Under the pieces are notes generated by a model. That model had not been told where the DNA came from. It was given only the letters and a program-made list of their open reading frames with translations, and ran no database searches. A program made the position numbers and the translations under genes. A stretch of DNA of 64,000 bases. It comes from Sphingomonadales bacterium (lineage in GTDB: Bacteria; Pseudomonadota; Alphaproteobacteria; Sphingomonadales; Sphingomonadaceae). This document shows, one piece after another, positions 17,067-25,891 of the stretch. Positions within the stretch are counted from its first letter, which is position 1; every line of letters starts with the position of its first letter. Location of the stretch: assembly GCA_018334165.1 (NCBI GenBank), contig JAGXTB010000072.1, positions 1 to 64,000 of the forward strand, read 5' to 3'.

Positions 17067-17683
17067 AAAAAGACACGATCGTGATCGACCTCGACGGCAC
17101 CCTGGCCGACGTGAAGCACCGCCGGCACTTGGTCGCCGGAAAGAAGCGCAACTACGAGGCCTTCCATGCCTTGCTCAAGCAGGATCCTGTCAACACGCCC
17201 GTCGCTATGCTGATGAGCGGGATGGCGTTCTACGGACGAAGCCAATACACCGATAGCATCTATAAAGTCGTCATCGTCAGCGCACGGCCAGAATCAGTCG
17301 TAGAAGAAACTCGCGTCTGGCTGATGTTGAACGAGATCCAGTACGACGAACTCCACCTGTTGCGCCCCACCGACGACAGCACCCCCGACCAGGAACTCAA
17401 GCGCGCCTGGCTGAACAAGTACGGCAAGGAGCGCATCCTGTTCGTCGTCGACGACCGAGCCAAGGTTGTAAAGATGTGGAGGGAGGAGGGCATCACCTGT
17501 CTGCAGTGCGACGATTGGGAGGAGAAGGATGCCCTGGAAAAGAAAGATCAGGTCCTGCGCGATCTCGCCAATCTTCTCGGGGGGCCGACGATGAGCTACT
17601 CGCCTGATTACGAGAGCAAAGAACGCGCCGCTAGAATAAAAAAAGCAGTTGAGATGATCGCCAAGGAGTTAAAATCAAAATGA
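17063..17683 (+). CDS. HAD-superfamily phosphatase (polynucleotide kinase 3'-phosphatase-like)
   Basis: TIVIDLDGTLADVKHR; KVVIVSARPESVVEETRVWL; RILFVVDDRAKVVKMWREEGI. Confidence 0.8.
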   Translation: MKKDTIVIDLDGTLADVKHRRHLVAGKKRNYEAFHALLKQDPVNTPVAMLMSGMAFYGRSQYTDSIYKVVIVSARPESVVEETRVWLMLNEIQYDELHLLRPTDDSTPDQELKRAWLNKYGKERILFVVDDRAKVVKMWREEGITCLQCDDWEEKDALEKKDQVLRDLANLLGGPTMSYSPDYESKERAARIKKAVEMIAKELKSK

Positions 17684-18030
17684 AAATATGGATACTCGTC
17701 GCGCTCATGGCTGTGTGCGCGTCGGAGGTGGCCACGCCGGAAGCCCCTGCGGATGCCCCAGCGGCGCCGTCGGCCGACAAGCCGAAGGAAGACGAGAAGG
17801 AAACGCCGGAGGAGCTCAAGAAGCGCGCCCGCAAGCCGCCGGCCGAAGGCCCGTGCAAGATGTGCGAGCAGATGCGGCAACTAAATCGCCTGCTCCTCTG
17901 CTATCCCTGCTGGCTCAAGGACAAGCTCCACAAGGACAGCGGCGGCACGTGGCTCCCCGGCGACCCGCACCCCGCCTCGTGCGGTTGCGACGGCCCCGGC
18001 GGGTGCTCGACCAAGCGGAGAGGCAATTGA
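17680..18030 (+). CDS. putative exported/Cys-rich small protein
   Basis: MKIWILVALMAVCASEVA; CKMCEQM...LLCYPCW. Confidence 0.5.
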   Translation: MKIWILVALMAVCASEVATPEAPADAPAAPSADKPKEDEKETPEELKKRARKPPAEGPCKMCEQMRQLNRLLLCYPCWLKDKLHKDSGGTWLPGDPHPASCGCDGPGGCSTKRRGN

Positions 18031-18293
18031 GCGAGCCATCCCCTTACCGCGAGCTCGGAGTGCAGGCCGACGTGCGCTCCTTCGCCGCACGGGGCCTGCG
18101 TAAGCCCAATAAGAACCGCGAGCGCGACCTCTACTCAGGCGCGCCGGCGGCGGCCCGCGGCAACCACTACTGGGAGAACGTCTACAGCCGCGCCGACGTC
18201 GTCAGCAACACGCAACGATGTCGGAAGTGCGGGCGCCCCAAGTTCGCCGTAGACGGCCTGCGATGCGCCGGCCGCAAAGGAGTCCGACGATGA
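18027..18293 (+). CDS. small hypothetical protein (zinc-ribbon-like end)
   Basis: TTGA-coupled start; RCRKCGRPKFAVDGLRC. Confidence 0.5.
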   Translation: MSEPSPYRELGVQADVRSFAARGLRKPNKNRERDLYSGAPAAARGNHYWENVYSRADVVSNTQRCRKCGRPKFAVDGLRCAGRKGVRR

Positions 18294-18613
18294 TGAGCGA
18301 GGATTTATTGATTTGGGCCGAACAGCTGTCTCCGATCACAAAGCGCCAACCGACAGACTTCGATCGCGTGAAGGCAATAGTTGCCTACGCACGAACACTC
18401 GAACGAATGCTCGAGGAAAAAAGCGGAGGTGGGCAATGGGACCCAGGCGCGCGGCCACTGCCAAACCCAACAACCGACAATGAGACGTTAGAGGGTCGGC
18501 TACGCGAAGACGATAGTCCGGTCATCCGGGCCTATTCGTGGAGCAAGGTCGACACGTTCTTATTTCTCGGCATTGCCGCCTTCTGCTTCCTGGCCTGGCT
18601 CAAAACGAGGTAG
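18290..18613 (+). CDS. small hypothetical protein with C-terminal TM segment
   Basis: VDTFLFLGIAAFCFLAWLKTR. Confidence 0.5.
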   Translation: MMSEDLLIWAEQLSPITKRQPTDFDRVKAIVAYARTLERMLEEKSGGGQWDPGARPLPNPTTDNETLEGRLREDDSPVIRAYSWSKVDTFLFLGIAAFCFLAWLKTR

Positions 18614-18648
18614 GCCTAAAGACCCATACAAAAATAGGCCCTATGCCA

Positions 18649-18677
18649 TTGACATACCGCATGGCATATGCCATACT
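18649..18677 (+). promoter_or_regulatory. early-type promoter P5 with ATGGCATATGCCAT dyad
   Basis: TTGACA-N17(TACCGCATGGCATATGC)-CATACT; perfect 14-bp palindrome ATGGCATATGCCAT. Confidence 0.75.
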
Positions 18678-18719
18678 AAAGCAAGAAGCAAGGACGAACC
18701 AAAGAGAGGTAGCAAAAAA

Positions 18720-19052
18720 ATGAAAAGCGAGATTACGAAGGTGACCTGCGAAGAAGCCGAAGACCAGATCGAACAAATCTCCGCCCTGCTCGGCGTGAAC
18801 GGCCACGACGAACTCGGCGGCGGCCTCGTCGGGTTCGTGTTCGCGCACCCGACCAAACAAGACGTCACGCTCACGTTCGGCTACGCCCAGGGCCCGCTCG
18901 GCCATAGCGAGTTTGACGACGCGACCGGGCAACCGGGCGACTGCGGCGACATGCCCGAGGACGGACCGCACGACGCCGCCGCCCAGGCGGACTACATCAA
19001 GAGCGTCTGCGCGCGCCTCGGCTACGTCATCCCGACGACGGATGGCCGCTGA
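18720..19052 (+). CDS. hypothetical protein
   Basis: First gene after P5; SD-like AGAGAGG. Confidence 0.6.
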   Translation: MKSEITKVTCEEAEDQIEQISALLGVNGHDELGGGLVGFVFAHPTKQDVTLTFGYAQGPLGHSEFDDATGQPGDCGDMPEDGPHDAAAQADYIKSVCARLGYVIPTTDGR

Positions 19053-19302
19053 CATGACCAGGCACCAAGCCAAACATAAGCAAACGTTCGCGCAACGCGT
19101 CGCTGACCCGGACAAGGCCACGCTCGACGGTTCATTCGTAGAGAGCATCGTTATGACCGCCGCCAACAACGAACGCACGGCGGACGACATCTGGGCCATG
19201 TGGATCGAGTACGTCCGCACATGCGAGGGCTACGACCAAAGCCCCGTCTTCCGAGAATTTTGCAACTGGAACAAGCTCGCCGGCGCGGGGCCGCTCTCAT
19301 GA
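19042..19302 (+). CDS. hypothetical protein
   Basis: ORF. Confidence 0.5.
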   Translation: MAADMTRHQAKHKQTFAQRVADPDKATLDGSFVESIVMTAANNERTADDIWAMWIEYVRTCEGYDQSPVFREFCNWNKLAGAGPLS

Positions 19303-19493
19303 TCGCCGCCGACTACATGCTTCGTCGCCGCCTATTGCTCAAGGACATCAAGCATCTCCGCGACCAGATAGTAGTTATCACGACACGCGTGGCGCAGATG
19401 CAGGCGTCCGCTGATCGATTAAACCAACAGGCCGACCGATTATGCCGAGAGTTGGCATCCCTTGACAGAAAAAAATCGCAGGAGGGACAGTGA
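19299..19493 (+). CDS. small coiled-coil protein
   Basis: ORF with overlapping start. Confidence 0.5.
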   Translation: MIAADYMLRRRLLLKDIKHLRDQIVVITTRVAQMQASADRLNQQADRLCRELASLDRKKSQEGQ

Positions 19494-19807
19494 GACATAT
19501 CAGCCAAAGCCTGGCCTGCCTGTTGGTTGCCGCCGCCGCCGCAACCTTGAGCGGGTGCGTCGCCACCCGTGACGACCTCCGCCGCGCCGACGAGGCCTTC
19601 CTGCGCGCCGGGCTGACCGTCGCTCAGGCGGAGGCGCAGCTCGGGACATCCACGGGCCCCGTCACCGTCCTGGCGACCGCGCGCCGCAGTTGCACCACCG
19701 CGCGCTACACCCGAATCTACGGCCTGGCCGGCATGGCCCCCGTCAACGACTACTACCTGACCTACTGCGGCGGCCGGCTCGTCACCTGGGTGATCGAACG
19801 ACGATGA
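19490..19807 (+). CDS. small putative lipoprotein
   Basis: MRHISQSLACLLVAAAAATLSGC lipobox. Confidence 0.65.
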   Translation: MRHISQSLACLLVAAAAATLSGCVATRDDLRRADEAFLRAGLTVAQAEAQLGTSTGPVTVLATARRSCTTARYTRIYGLAGMAPVNDYYLTYCGGRLVTWVIERR

Positions 19808-20046
19808 AGACGCGCTTCCCCGAGATCGGCATGACCGTCCGCAAGCACTACAAGTGCGCCTGCGGCCGTTGGGTCACGCGCTCGAAACGCTTCTACCAGA
19901 CGATAAACCCATACAACGTCACGGCCAGCGGCTTCATGAAGGACCAGTACCAGATCCTCGCGGAGTGCCGCCAGGAAGCCGCCGCCTGGACGCGCAAAAA
20001 GGATCCATGCACCCACAGCGCCCACGCCGTCAAGGAGATCAGATGA
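19804..20046 (+). CDS. small hypothetical protein
   Basis: Translationally coupled ORF. Confidence 0.5.
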   Translation: MKTRFPEIGMTVRKHYKCACGRWVTRSKRFYQTINPYNVTASGFMKDQYQILAECRQEAAAWTRKKDPCTHSAHAVKEIR

Positions 20047-20261
20047 ACCGCGCCACGCTCGAGGAAGCCGAGGTCAAGTGCCGCCGCATCGGCACGCTCA
20101 TCGGCAAGGACATGCCCGCCGGCTGGGGCTTCACCCTCATCCTGACCAGCTTCGGCGACAACGGCTACAGCACCTACCTCAGCAACTGCCAGCGGCCCGA
20201 CATGATCAAGGCCCTGCGCGAGATGGCCGACAAGCTCGAGAGCGGCGCACCGCAGCGATGA
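20043..20261 (+). CDS. small hypothetical protein
   Basis: MNRATLEEAEVKCRRIGTLIGKDMPAGWGFTLILTSFGDNGYSTYLSNCQRPDMIKALREMADKLESG. Confidence 0.65.
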   Translation: MNRATLEEAEVKCRRIGTLIGKDMPAGWGFTLILTSFGDNGYSTYLSNCQRPDMIKALREMADKLESGAPQR

Positions 20262-20488
20262 GCGAAAACTTGGATCCGTTCTGCCCGCATTGCAAACAGG
20301 CGATTGTCCCGCGTTATATTCGGATTCACCATATCCCGATGTGTGCCGATCTCGCCGCCGCAAGGGCCGCGCTGATGAAGATCGACGACCGCGTGAACAA
20401 TGAAGGCGATGACTCTCAGGCTTGTGTCAGCGATATTGGACACATTGCCCGCGCGGTCCTCGCCAAGCACACCGGGGGCAAGCCATGA
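20258..20488 (+). CDS. small Cys/His hypothetical protein
   Basis: FCPHCKQAIVPRYIRIHHIPMC. Confidence 0.5.
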   Translation: MSENLDPFCPHCKQAIVPRYIRIHHIPMCADLAAARAALMKIDDRVNNEGDDSQACVSDIGHIARAVLAKHTGGKP

Positions 20489-20637
20489 GCCAAGATAAAG
20501 TTCATAAATGCCGTGGAGACTACCGCACGGTTTGCGGGAAGAAATGCGGGAGAGTGTGGTGCCGAGGCCGCAATGGCAGAATTAAAGTAACCTGCCTGCG
20601 CTGTCGCCGCGTCTCCCCCAAGGGCGCGGGCAACTGA
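20485..20637 (+). CDS. small Cys-rich protein
   Basis: CRGDYRTVCGKKCGRVWCRGRNGRIKVTCLRCRRV. Confidence 0.45.
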   Translation: MSQDKVHKCRGDYRTVCGKKCGRVWCRGRNGRIKVTCLRCRRVSPKGAGN

Positions 20638-20781
20638 CGCGCGACACAGATCGATGGGTGGCCGCGCTGAACAAGCTCGCCCGAGATATGGACGAGAATG
20701 CCGAGGCGATGCACGAAAGCGCCTGGAAAGAACAACTGGCCCCAGAGCGCGAGGCCTACACGAATCTGGCGAAACGCGGCC

Positions 20782-20895
20782 CTACTGCGCGCAGGTGTTC
20801 GGCCAGACGCAAGGCTTAAACTGAGCGGCCGCCGGCGCGGGCCGGAGCGCGGCCCAGGCGAGCAGGAGCAACACGACGATCGCGGTGTTTTTCAT
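20782..20895 (-). CDS. putative secreted micropeptide on the opposite strand (37 aa)
   Basis: MKNTAIVVLLLLAWAALRPAPAAAQFKPCVWPNTCAQ: Lys, hydrophobic core and AxA site; 32 of 36 codons after ATG have G/C at position 3; no clear SD. Confidence 0.5.
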   Translation of the reverse strand: MKNTAIVVLLLLAWAALRPAPAAAQFKPCVWPNTCAQ

Positions 20896-20994
20896 GCGCT
20901 CATCTTAGCGTAGCCCCCCGGCCGCGGTCCTTGACCGGAGTCAACTCCTCCCACTATTTGCGTCAGGCGTATAAGCCCTGTTACCATATGACGC

Positions 20995-21645
20995 ATGCCG
21001 AGGAAGAAATCGGGCGAGGGAATCCAACAATACGAGGCCTTCGAGACCTGGTTCTGGATGCACCCGCGCTCGTTCGATAAGTTGGCGGAAGGCTTGAAAG
21101 TCACCTCCTCGATCGTGCGCGTCTGGCACGCAAAATATCGGTGGGAGGAACGCGCCGAGGAACGCGAGAAAAAGATCAAGACAGACCTCGCCAACAAGAA
21201 CGACGCCGAGGCGGTCAAGCAGCGCTCCAACATCATCAACGTGATGCAGGCCACCATGGCGCGCTACGCCGCCCGCCTGCTCAAAGACCCTGCGGTGCGC
21301 GACCAGCACGGCGTCACGCAGTACGAGCCGACTGCGGCCGACGCGGTCCGCGCCGCCCAGTTGCAGATCGTATTGGGAGGCGGGGCCACGAGCCGCACCG
21401 ACATCACGATGGGCTCAGGCTTCACCGACGCCCTGCTCGCCATGGTGGGTGCCACCCTGCGCCGCGAGCTTCCGACCTGTTGCCCGAACTGCCGCGCCGA
21501 CCTGGGCGGCCTGCCGGGGCGCATCAGCATGAAGCTCATCGAAGCCGCCTCCGGCCTGGCGGCCGACGCCGCCGCCGCCGTTCCGGTGCCGTTAGCGGGC
21601 TCCGTGGGCCGCGCCGAGAACCCCGACGAAGCGGGGCCGGAGTGA
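20995..21645 (+). CDS. putative terminase small subunit
   Basis: N-terminal HTH-like KLAEGLKVTSSIVRVWHAKYRWEERAEEREKKI; two genes upstream of TerL. Confidence 0.6.
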   Translation: MPRKKSGEGIQQYEAFETWFWMHPRSFDKLAEGLKVTSSIVRVWHAKYRWEERAEEREKKIKTDLANKNDAEAVKQRSNIINVMQATMARYAARLLKDPAVRDQHGVTQYEPTAADAVRAAQLQIVLGGGATSRTDITMGSGFTDALLAMVGATLRRELPTCCPNCRADLGGLPGRISMKLIEAASGLAADAAAAVPVPLAGSVGRAENPDEAGPE

Positions 21646-21845
21646 ACTCCCTGCGCGACCCGAAGGCGCTCGCCGGCAACGACCAGGACGGAACGATCTG
21701 GTGCGGCCTCTGCGCCTGGACGAGCAAGGCGCGCACGGTGGAGCTCGTAGAACACCGCGTCCAACAGCACCTGGCCGCAGCGCACGGCCGGCGCGCGTTG
21801 TCGCGGTTCGACCACGACCTGCAGAAAAAGGTGATGCTCCCGTGA
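21642..21845 (+). CDS. small hypothetical protein
   Basis: GTG start coupled to the upstream stop; IWCGLCAWTS...HRVQQHLAAAH finger-like. Confidence 0.5.
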   Translation: MNSLRDPKALAGNDQDGTIWCGLCAWTSKARTVELVEHRVQQHLAAAHGRRALSRFDHDLQKKVMLP

Positions 21846-23404
21846 TCCTGCAAAGCGCCGCGCCCGCCTTCGACCAAGCCGCCATCGCCCGCCTCCCGTT
21901 TGCCGCCCTGGTCGCCAGCAGCATGCGCACCCTGGCGCGCGGCATCGACTCCGAGCACGTGCGCCTGCGCGACTTCTTCCGGCCCGCCTGGGGCATCGTC
22001 AACCCCGGCGTGCAGTACGTCCCGAACTGGCACAACGACCTGATCGCCGAGCATCTCGAGGCCGTCCACCTGGGCCAGATCAAGCTCCTCGACATCGAGA
22101 TGCCCCCCCGCATGGGCAAGAGCTTCCACGTCTCGGTCGCCTTCCCGGCCTGGGAGTGGACCGAGGACGCCGGCGAGCGCTTCCTGTTCTCGTCGTACAA
22201 CCAGAAGCTCTGCAACCGCCACAGCCTCGACCGCCGCGCCGTGATCTCGAGCGCGTGGTACCAGAAGAAGTGGGGCGAGTTCGTCACCCTAGCCCCCGAC
22301 CAGAACCTCAAAACGGAGTTTCAAAACACCGCGCGCGGGCACATGATCACGGCCCCGTTCGGCTCGAGCGGCACGGGGTCCGGCGGCCGGCGCCTGGTCA
22401 TCGACGACCCGCTCAACCCGAAGCAGGCGAGCTCGAAGGTGCAGCGCGAGGCCGCCCACGACTACTACCGCGGCACCCTCTCCACCCGCCTCGACGACGA
22501 GCACCACAGCGCGATCATCATGGTCGCCCAGCGCACCGACGTCGACGACCTGCAGGGCAAGTTCGTCAACGAGAAGGACGGCTGGACGGTCCTGAAGATC
22601 CCGATCCAGGCCAAGAGCCGCACGGTGTACATCTTCCCGATTTCCAAGACGGAGAAGGTCTACGAGGCCGGCGAACTGCTCTGCCCGGCCCGCAAGTCGC
22701 AGAAGGGCGTCGACGCCCTGCGCAAGGCACTCAGCAACCGCGCGGCCGCGCAGCTGGACCAGGAACCGGAAGCGGCGAGCGGAAACCTGTTCCCGCGCAA
22801 CAGCTGGAAGAAGATGACGGAGATGCCCACGCCGCTATTCATCCTTAACGCCTGGGACACCGCCGTCAAGGAGCGCGAGGAAAACGACCCGAGCGCCGGC
22901 CTTTGCATCGTCCTCCACGAGGGTGGCTTCCATTTCTGCAAAGGCGTCACGCACGGGCATATGCGCTTCTCGGAATTGAAACTCGCCGTGCGCGAGAGGT
23001 TTGACCTCGACCGCCCCGACGCCGTCTTCATCGAGGACAAGTCCAGCGGCCAGCAACTGATCCAGGAGTTCCAAGACGACCGCCAGGTGAACATGCCGCT
23101 CGTCGTGTTCAACCCCGACGACGAGGGGCCCGAGGCCGAGGCTTGGAAAGCCTGGTTCAAGATGGACAAGTACGCGCGCGCCCAACTCGTTCAACCCTTG
23201 TGGGCCGCTGGCCGAGTGTCCTATGATCCGAACATGGAAGGCGCCGCCGACATGATCGCCGAGTTTGCGTCTTTTCCCAAAGGCCTTAAGGACCGCGTCG
23301 ACGCCGGCGTCCACGGCGTGCGCTACTTGTCCCGCCTCAACCTGAACGCCCCGCCGACCGAGGAGGTCGAGCAGGCCGACGGCGACATCACCGACGGACT
23401 CTAG
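21842..23404 (+). CDS. terL: terminase large subunit
   Basis: LLDIEMPPRMGKSFHVSVAFPAWEW; AVFIEDKSSGQQLIQEFQDD nuclease region. Confidence 0.9.
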   Translation: MILQSAAPAFDQAAIARLPFAALVASSMRTLARGIDSEHVRLRDFFRPAWGIVNPGVQYVPNWHNDLIAEHLEAVHLGQIKLLDIEMPPRMGKSFHVSVAFPAWEWTEDAGERFLFSSYNQKLCNRHSLDRRAVISSAWYQKKWGEFVTLAPDQNLKTEFQNTARGHMITAPFGSSGTGSGGRRLVIDDPLNPKQASSKVQREAAHDYYRGTLSTRLDDEHHSAIIMVAQRTDVDDLQGKFVNEKDGWTVLKIPIQAKSRTVYIFPISKTEKVYEAGELLCPARKSQKGVDALRKALSNRAAAQLDQEPEAASGNLFPRNSWKKMTEMPTPLFILNAWDTAVKEREENDPSAGLCIVLHEGGFHFCKGVTHGHMRFSELKLAVRERFDLDRPDAVFIEDKSSGQQLIQEFQDDRQVNMPLVVFNPDDEGPEAEAWKAWFKMDKYARAQLVQPLWAAGRVSYDPNMEGAADMIAEFASFPKGLKDRVDAGVHGVRYLSRLNLNAPPTEEVEQADGDITDGL

Positions 23405-23419
23405 CGAGGAGAACCGATT

Positions 23420-25138
23420 ATGCCCCCTAAGAAAACGACGTCCGCTGCTCCGAAGCCTGACGACAACGCGCCAGTTCTCGAGGAGTACGGTTCGGTGCTC
23501 AACAGCATCCGCGACGAGCTCGCTGCACAGCCGTGGGCCGTGGCGACGTCGAACAGCGATGAGTTCGAGGAAGGCGCGCCGCGCAGGACGCTCGTCGAGA
23601 CCATCCCCGGCGGCGGCGTGAAGGTGACGGAGGGCGGACAAACGAAGATCATCAAGGCCGGGAAGAAGCTGACGGAGGCTGAGGCCGGTGACACCTTCAA
23701 CCGCACGCTCTACAGCGAGGGAGGCTTGTCCGAAGGATACCTGACCAACGAAGCGCGCGTCGTCGCCATGCGCCAGTCGCTGATCATGTACCGCGACGAC
23801 CCCATGTATCGCGCCATCATTGACGGCTTCACATATTTCGTCATCGGCAAGGGCCTGAAGTTTAAGGCGCGCGACGAGAACCCGGCGGTGCAGGAACACC
23901 TCGACGCCTTCTGGAAGGAGTCTAAGATGGACGGCCGCGACGCCGACATCGTCCGCCGCTTCTTCAAGTACGGCGAGGTCCTCATCCGCTACTTCAAGAC
24001 CGGTGCCGGCGGCGGCCTGGCCAAGACGCCGCGCGTGCGCCTCGTTCCGTTCTGGCGCATCGACACCATGAGCGTCGACGCCGTGGATCCAGAGACGCTC
24101 AAAGGATTTAAGCTGAACAACTACAACGTCGAAGGCTTCAGCAGCGGTCCCGCCGAGGAGCTGGCCGCCGACGACGTACAATATCTTGTACATTCCGAGA
24201 ACAGCGGCGGCCGCGGCGAGCCGCCGTTTCTCGTCGCCATGCGAGCCTGCAAGTGGTACGCCGACTTCATCCTCAACCGCGTCACCCTCAACCGCTACCG
24301 TACCGCCTTCGTGCTGTTCAAAAAGATCACGGCTGCAGGGCCGAGTCGCGTGAGCACGGTGGACAACGCGGCGAGCAACGCGACGGCAACCGGCAAGAAC
24401 GGCCAGCCGCAGAAGCGCCTGCCGAAGCCGGGCACGGTGGTCGTCCATAACAGCGGCATCGAGTACGAGTGGAAGTCCCCGCAAACCGGCGCGATCGACG
24501 GCCAGGCCGACGGCAAGATGATCAAATCATACATCGCCGCCGGCGCGATGGTCCCCGAGTTCCTGCTCGGCGACGCCTCCCAGGCCAACCAGGACAACAG
24601 CCTCGTCGCCGACAACCCGTTCGTGCGCAAGGTCGAGTTTTATCAGGACTACTTCGAGGACGTCTTCGGCGAGATGTTCAAGCGCGTCATCGAGCAGGGC
24701 ATCGCCACCGGCAAGATCCCGAAGACAAGCACCGAGACCGTGCTCACTGAGGCCGGGGCCATGAGACGCACGACCGCGCGCGCGTTGCGCAAGATCGGAT
24801 TCGCCGAGGCGGCCGCCGCGATTGAGAAGCCCGGCAAGACCACAAAGGCTGTGCCTACCAGCACGGCTGTCGACATTGACTGGCCGACCCTCATCCAGAA
24901 GGACGCGCTCAAGGAAGCGCAGACGCTGGCGATCGACGCCAGCCTGGGCCTCGTGTCTGTCGAGACGATGCGCGGCAAGCGCGGCTACGACGACGAGGTC
25001 GAGGAGAAACGCCTCGAGCGCGACCGCGAACAGGGCCAGGACGCCATGGCCGCGGCTCGGGACGAGGAGATCGACGCCGAGGACGGCGACGAGCAGAACC
25101 CGCCCGCGAAAACCAAAAAAGACAAGGGAGCCGAATAA
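23420..25138 (+). CDS. portal protein
   Basis: Position after TerL; DDPMYRAIIDGFTYFVIGKGLKF; RFFKYGEVLIRYFK; EFLLGDASQANQDNSLVADNPFVRKVEFYQDYFEDVFGEMFKRVIEQ. Confidence 0.85.
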   Translation: MPPKKTTSAAPKPDDNAPVLEEYGSVLNSIRDELAAQPWAVATSNSDEFEEGAPRRTLVETIPGGGVKVTEGGQTKIIKAGKKLTEAEAGDTFNRTLYSEGGLSEGYLTNEARVVAMRQSLIMYRDDPMYRAIIDGFTYFVIGKGLKFKARDENPAVQEHLDAFWKESKMDGRDADIVRRFFKYGEVLIRYFKTGAGGGLAKTPRVRLVPFWRIDTMSVDAVDPETLKGFKLNNYNVEGFSSGPAEELAADDVQYLVHSENSGGRGEPPFLVAMRACKWYADFILNRVTLNRYRTAFVLFKKITAAGPSRVSTVDNAASNATATGKNGQPQKRLPKPGTVVVHNSGIEYEWKSPQTGAIDGQADGKMIKSYIAAGAMVPEFLLGDASQANQDNSLVADNPFVRKVEFYQDYFEDVFGEMFKRVIEQGIATGKIPKTSTETVLTEAGAMRRTTARALRKIGFAEAAAAIEKPGKTTKAVPTSTAVDIDWPTLIQKDALKEAQTLAIDASLGLVSVETMRGKRGYDDEVEEKRLERDREQGQDAMAAARDEEIDAEDGDEQNPPAKTKKDKGAE

Positions 25139-25139
25139 C

Positions 25140-25433
25140 ATGAAGACCATCGACATCGAAGAAGCCGAGAAGAACAAGATCGGGGCCGCGGACCTTCGCG
25201 CCCTTTGCACCGAAGCCTACGTCGACCTGTCTGTAGGCACCGACGACGACCTGCGCAAGCTACGCGACATGATGATAAAGAAGCACGGCAAGGTGCTCAA
25301 GGGCTTCTCCGACCTCGGCGACCAACGCTACTCCTCGCCCGAGGGCAACGAGTACATGCGCGACATGAACTACTACAACGAGCTCATCCGACGGATCGAG
25401 AACGAAATGTCGTACCGGATGATCACGCTCTAA
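25140..25433 (+). CDS. hypothetical protein
   Basis: ORF. Confidence 0.6.
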   Translation: MKTIDIEEAEKNKIGAADLRALCTEAYVDLSVGTDDDLRKLRDMMIKKHGKVLKGFSDLGDQRYSSPEGNEYMRDMNYYNELIRRIENEMSYRMITL

Positions 25434-25439
25434 ACCGCC

Positions 25440-25649
25440 ATGGCCTCGCAGATGCCGCAGGAAAAGATCACGCTCCACTTGGACCTGTTGTGCCCAGTGT
25501 GCCGTGAGAACTTGGCCGGGCCAACGACGCAGGGCGTGGCCAAGCTCGGCCTAAACTTTCAAGAGATATTCCTGCAGCTGCCTCTGATCAAGAGCCGAGC
25601 CTGGGGCGGCTTCATGGTCAAGCACGTCCATCGGTGTCACCTGAACTGA
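25440..25649 (+). CDS. small hypothetical protein
   Basis: ORF. Confidence 0.5.
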   Translation: MASQMPQEKITLHLDLLCPVCRENLAGPTTQGVAKLGLNFQEIFLQLPLIKSRAWGGFMVKHVHRCHLN

Positions 25650-25652
25650 AAC

Positions 25653-25877
25653 ATGATGACTCGCGAGAACGTCCTGCGCAAGATCGCGTCTCTGAACAAG
25701 CTGGCCGCGGCCGGATCCGGCGCGACGCATGCCGAGCGCGACACCGCTCGAGCGATGGCCTCCAAGCTTGAGCGAATCTATCCACCTGAAAAAACAGGAG
25801 ATGGAGTCCAATGGTCGTATCAAAATGGAGCCGCTGAAATACGATTTACCTGGTCAACAGACACGACGACCTATTAA
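25653..25877 (+). CDS. small hypothetical protein (DUF2786-like start)
   Basis: VLRKIASLNKLAAAGSGATHAERDTARAMASKLE. Confidence 0.5.
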   Translation: MMTRENVLRKIASLNKLAAAGSGATHAERDTARAMASKLERIYPPEKTGDGVQWSYQNGAAEIRFTWSTDTTTY

Positions 25878-25891
25878 ACTGGGAGGACTGC

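Noticed and set aside
20698-20913. 71-aa plus-strand ORF in the early/late junction
   Set aside because: Weak composition; the minus-strand signal-peptide ORF in the same place has much better codon and protein features.
22835-24484. 549-aa minus-strand ORF opposite TerL/portal
   Set aside because: Shadow ORF of a GC-rich plus-strand coding region; plus-strand products have recognisable families, the minus product is low-complexity without motifs.
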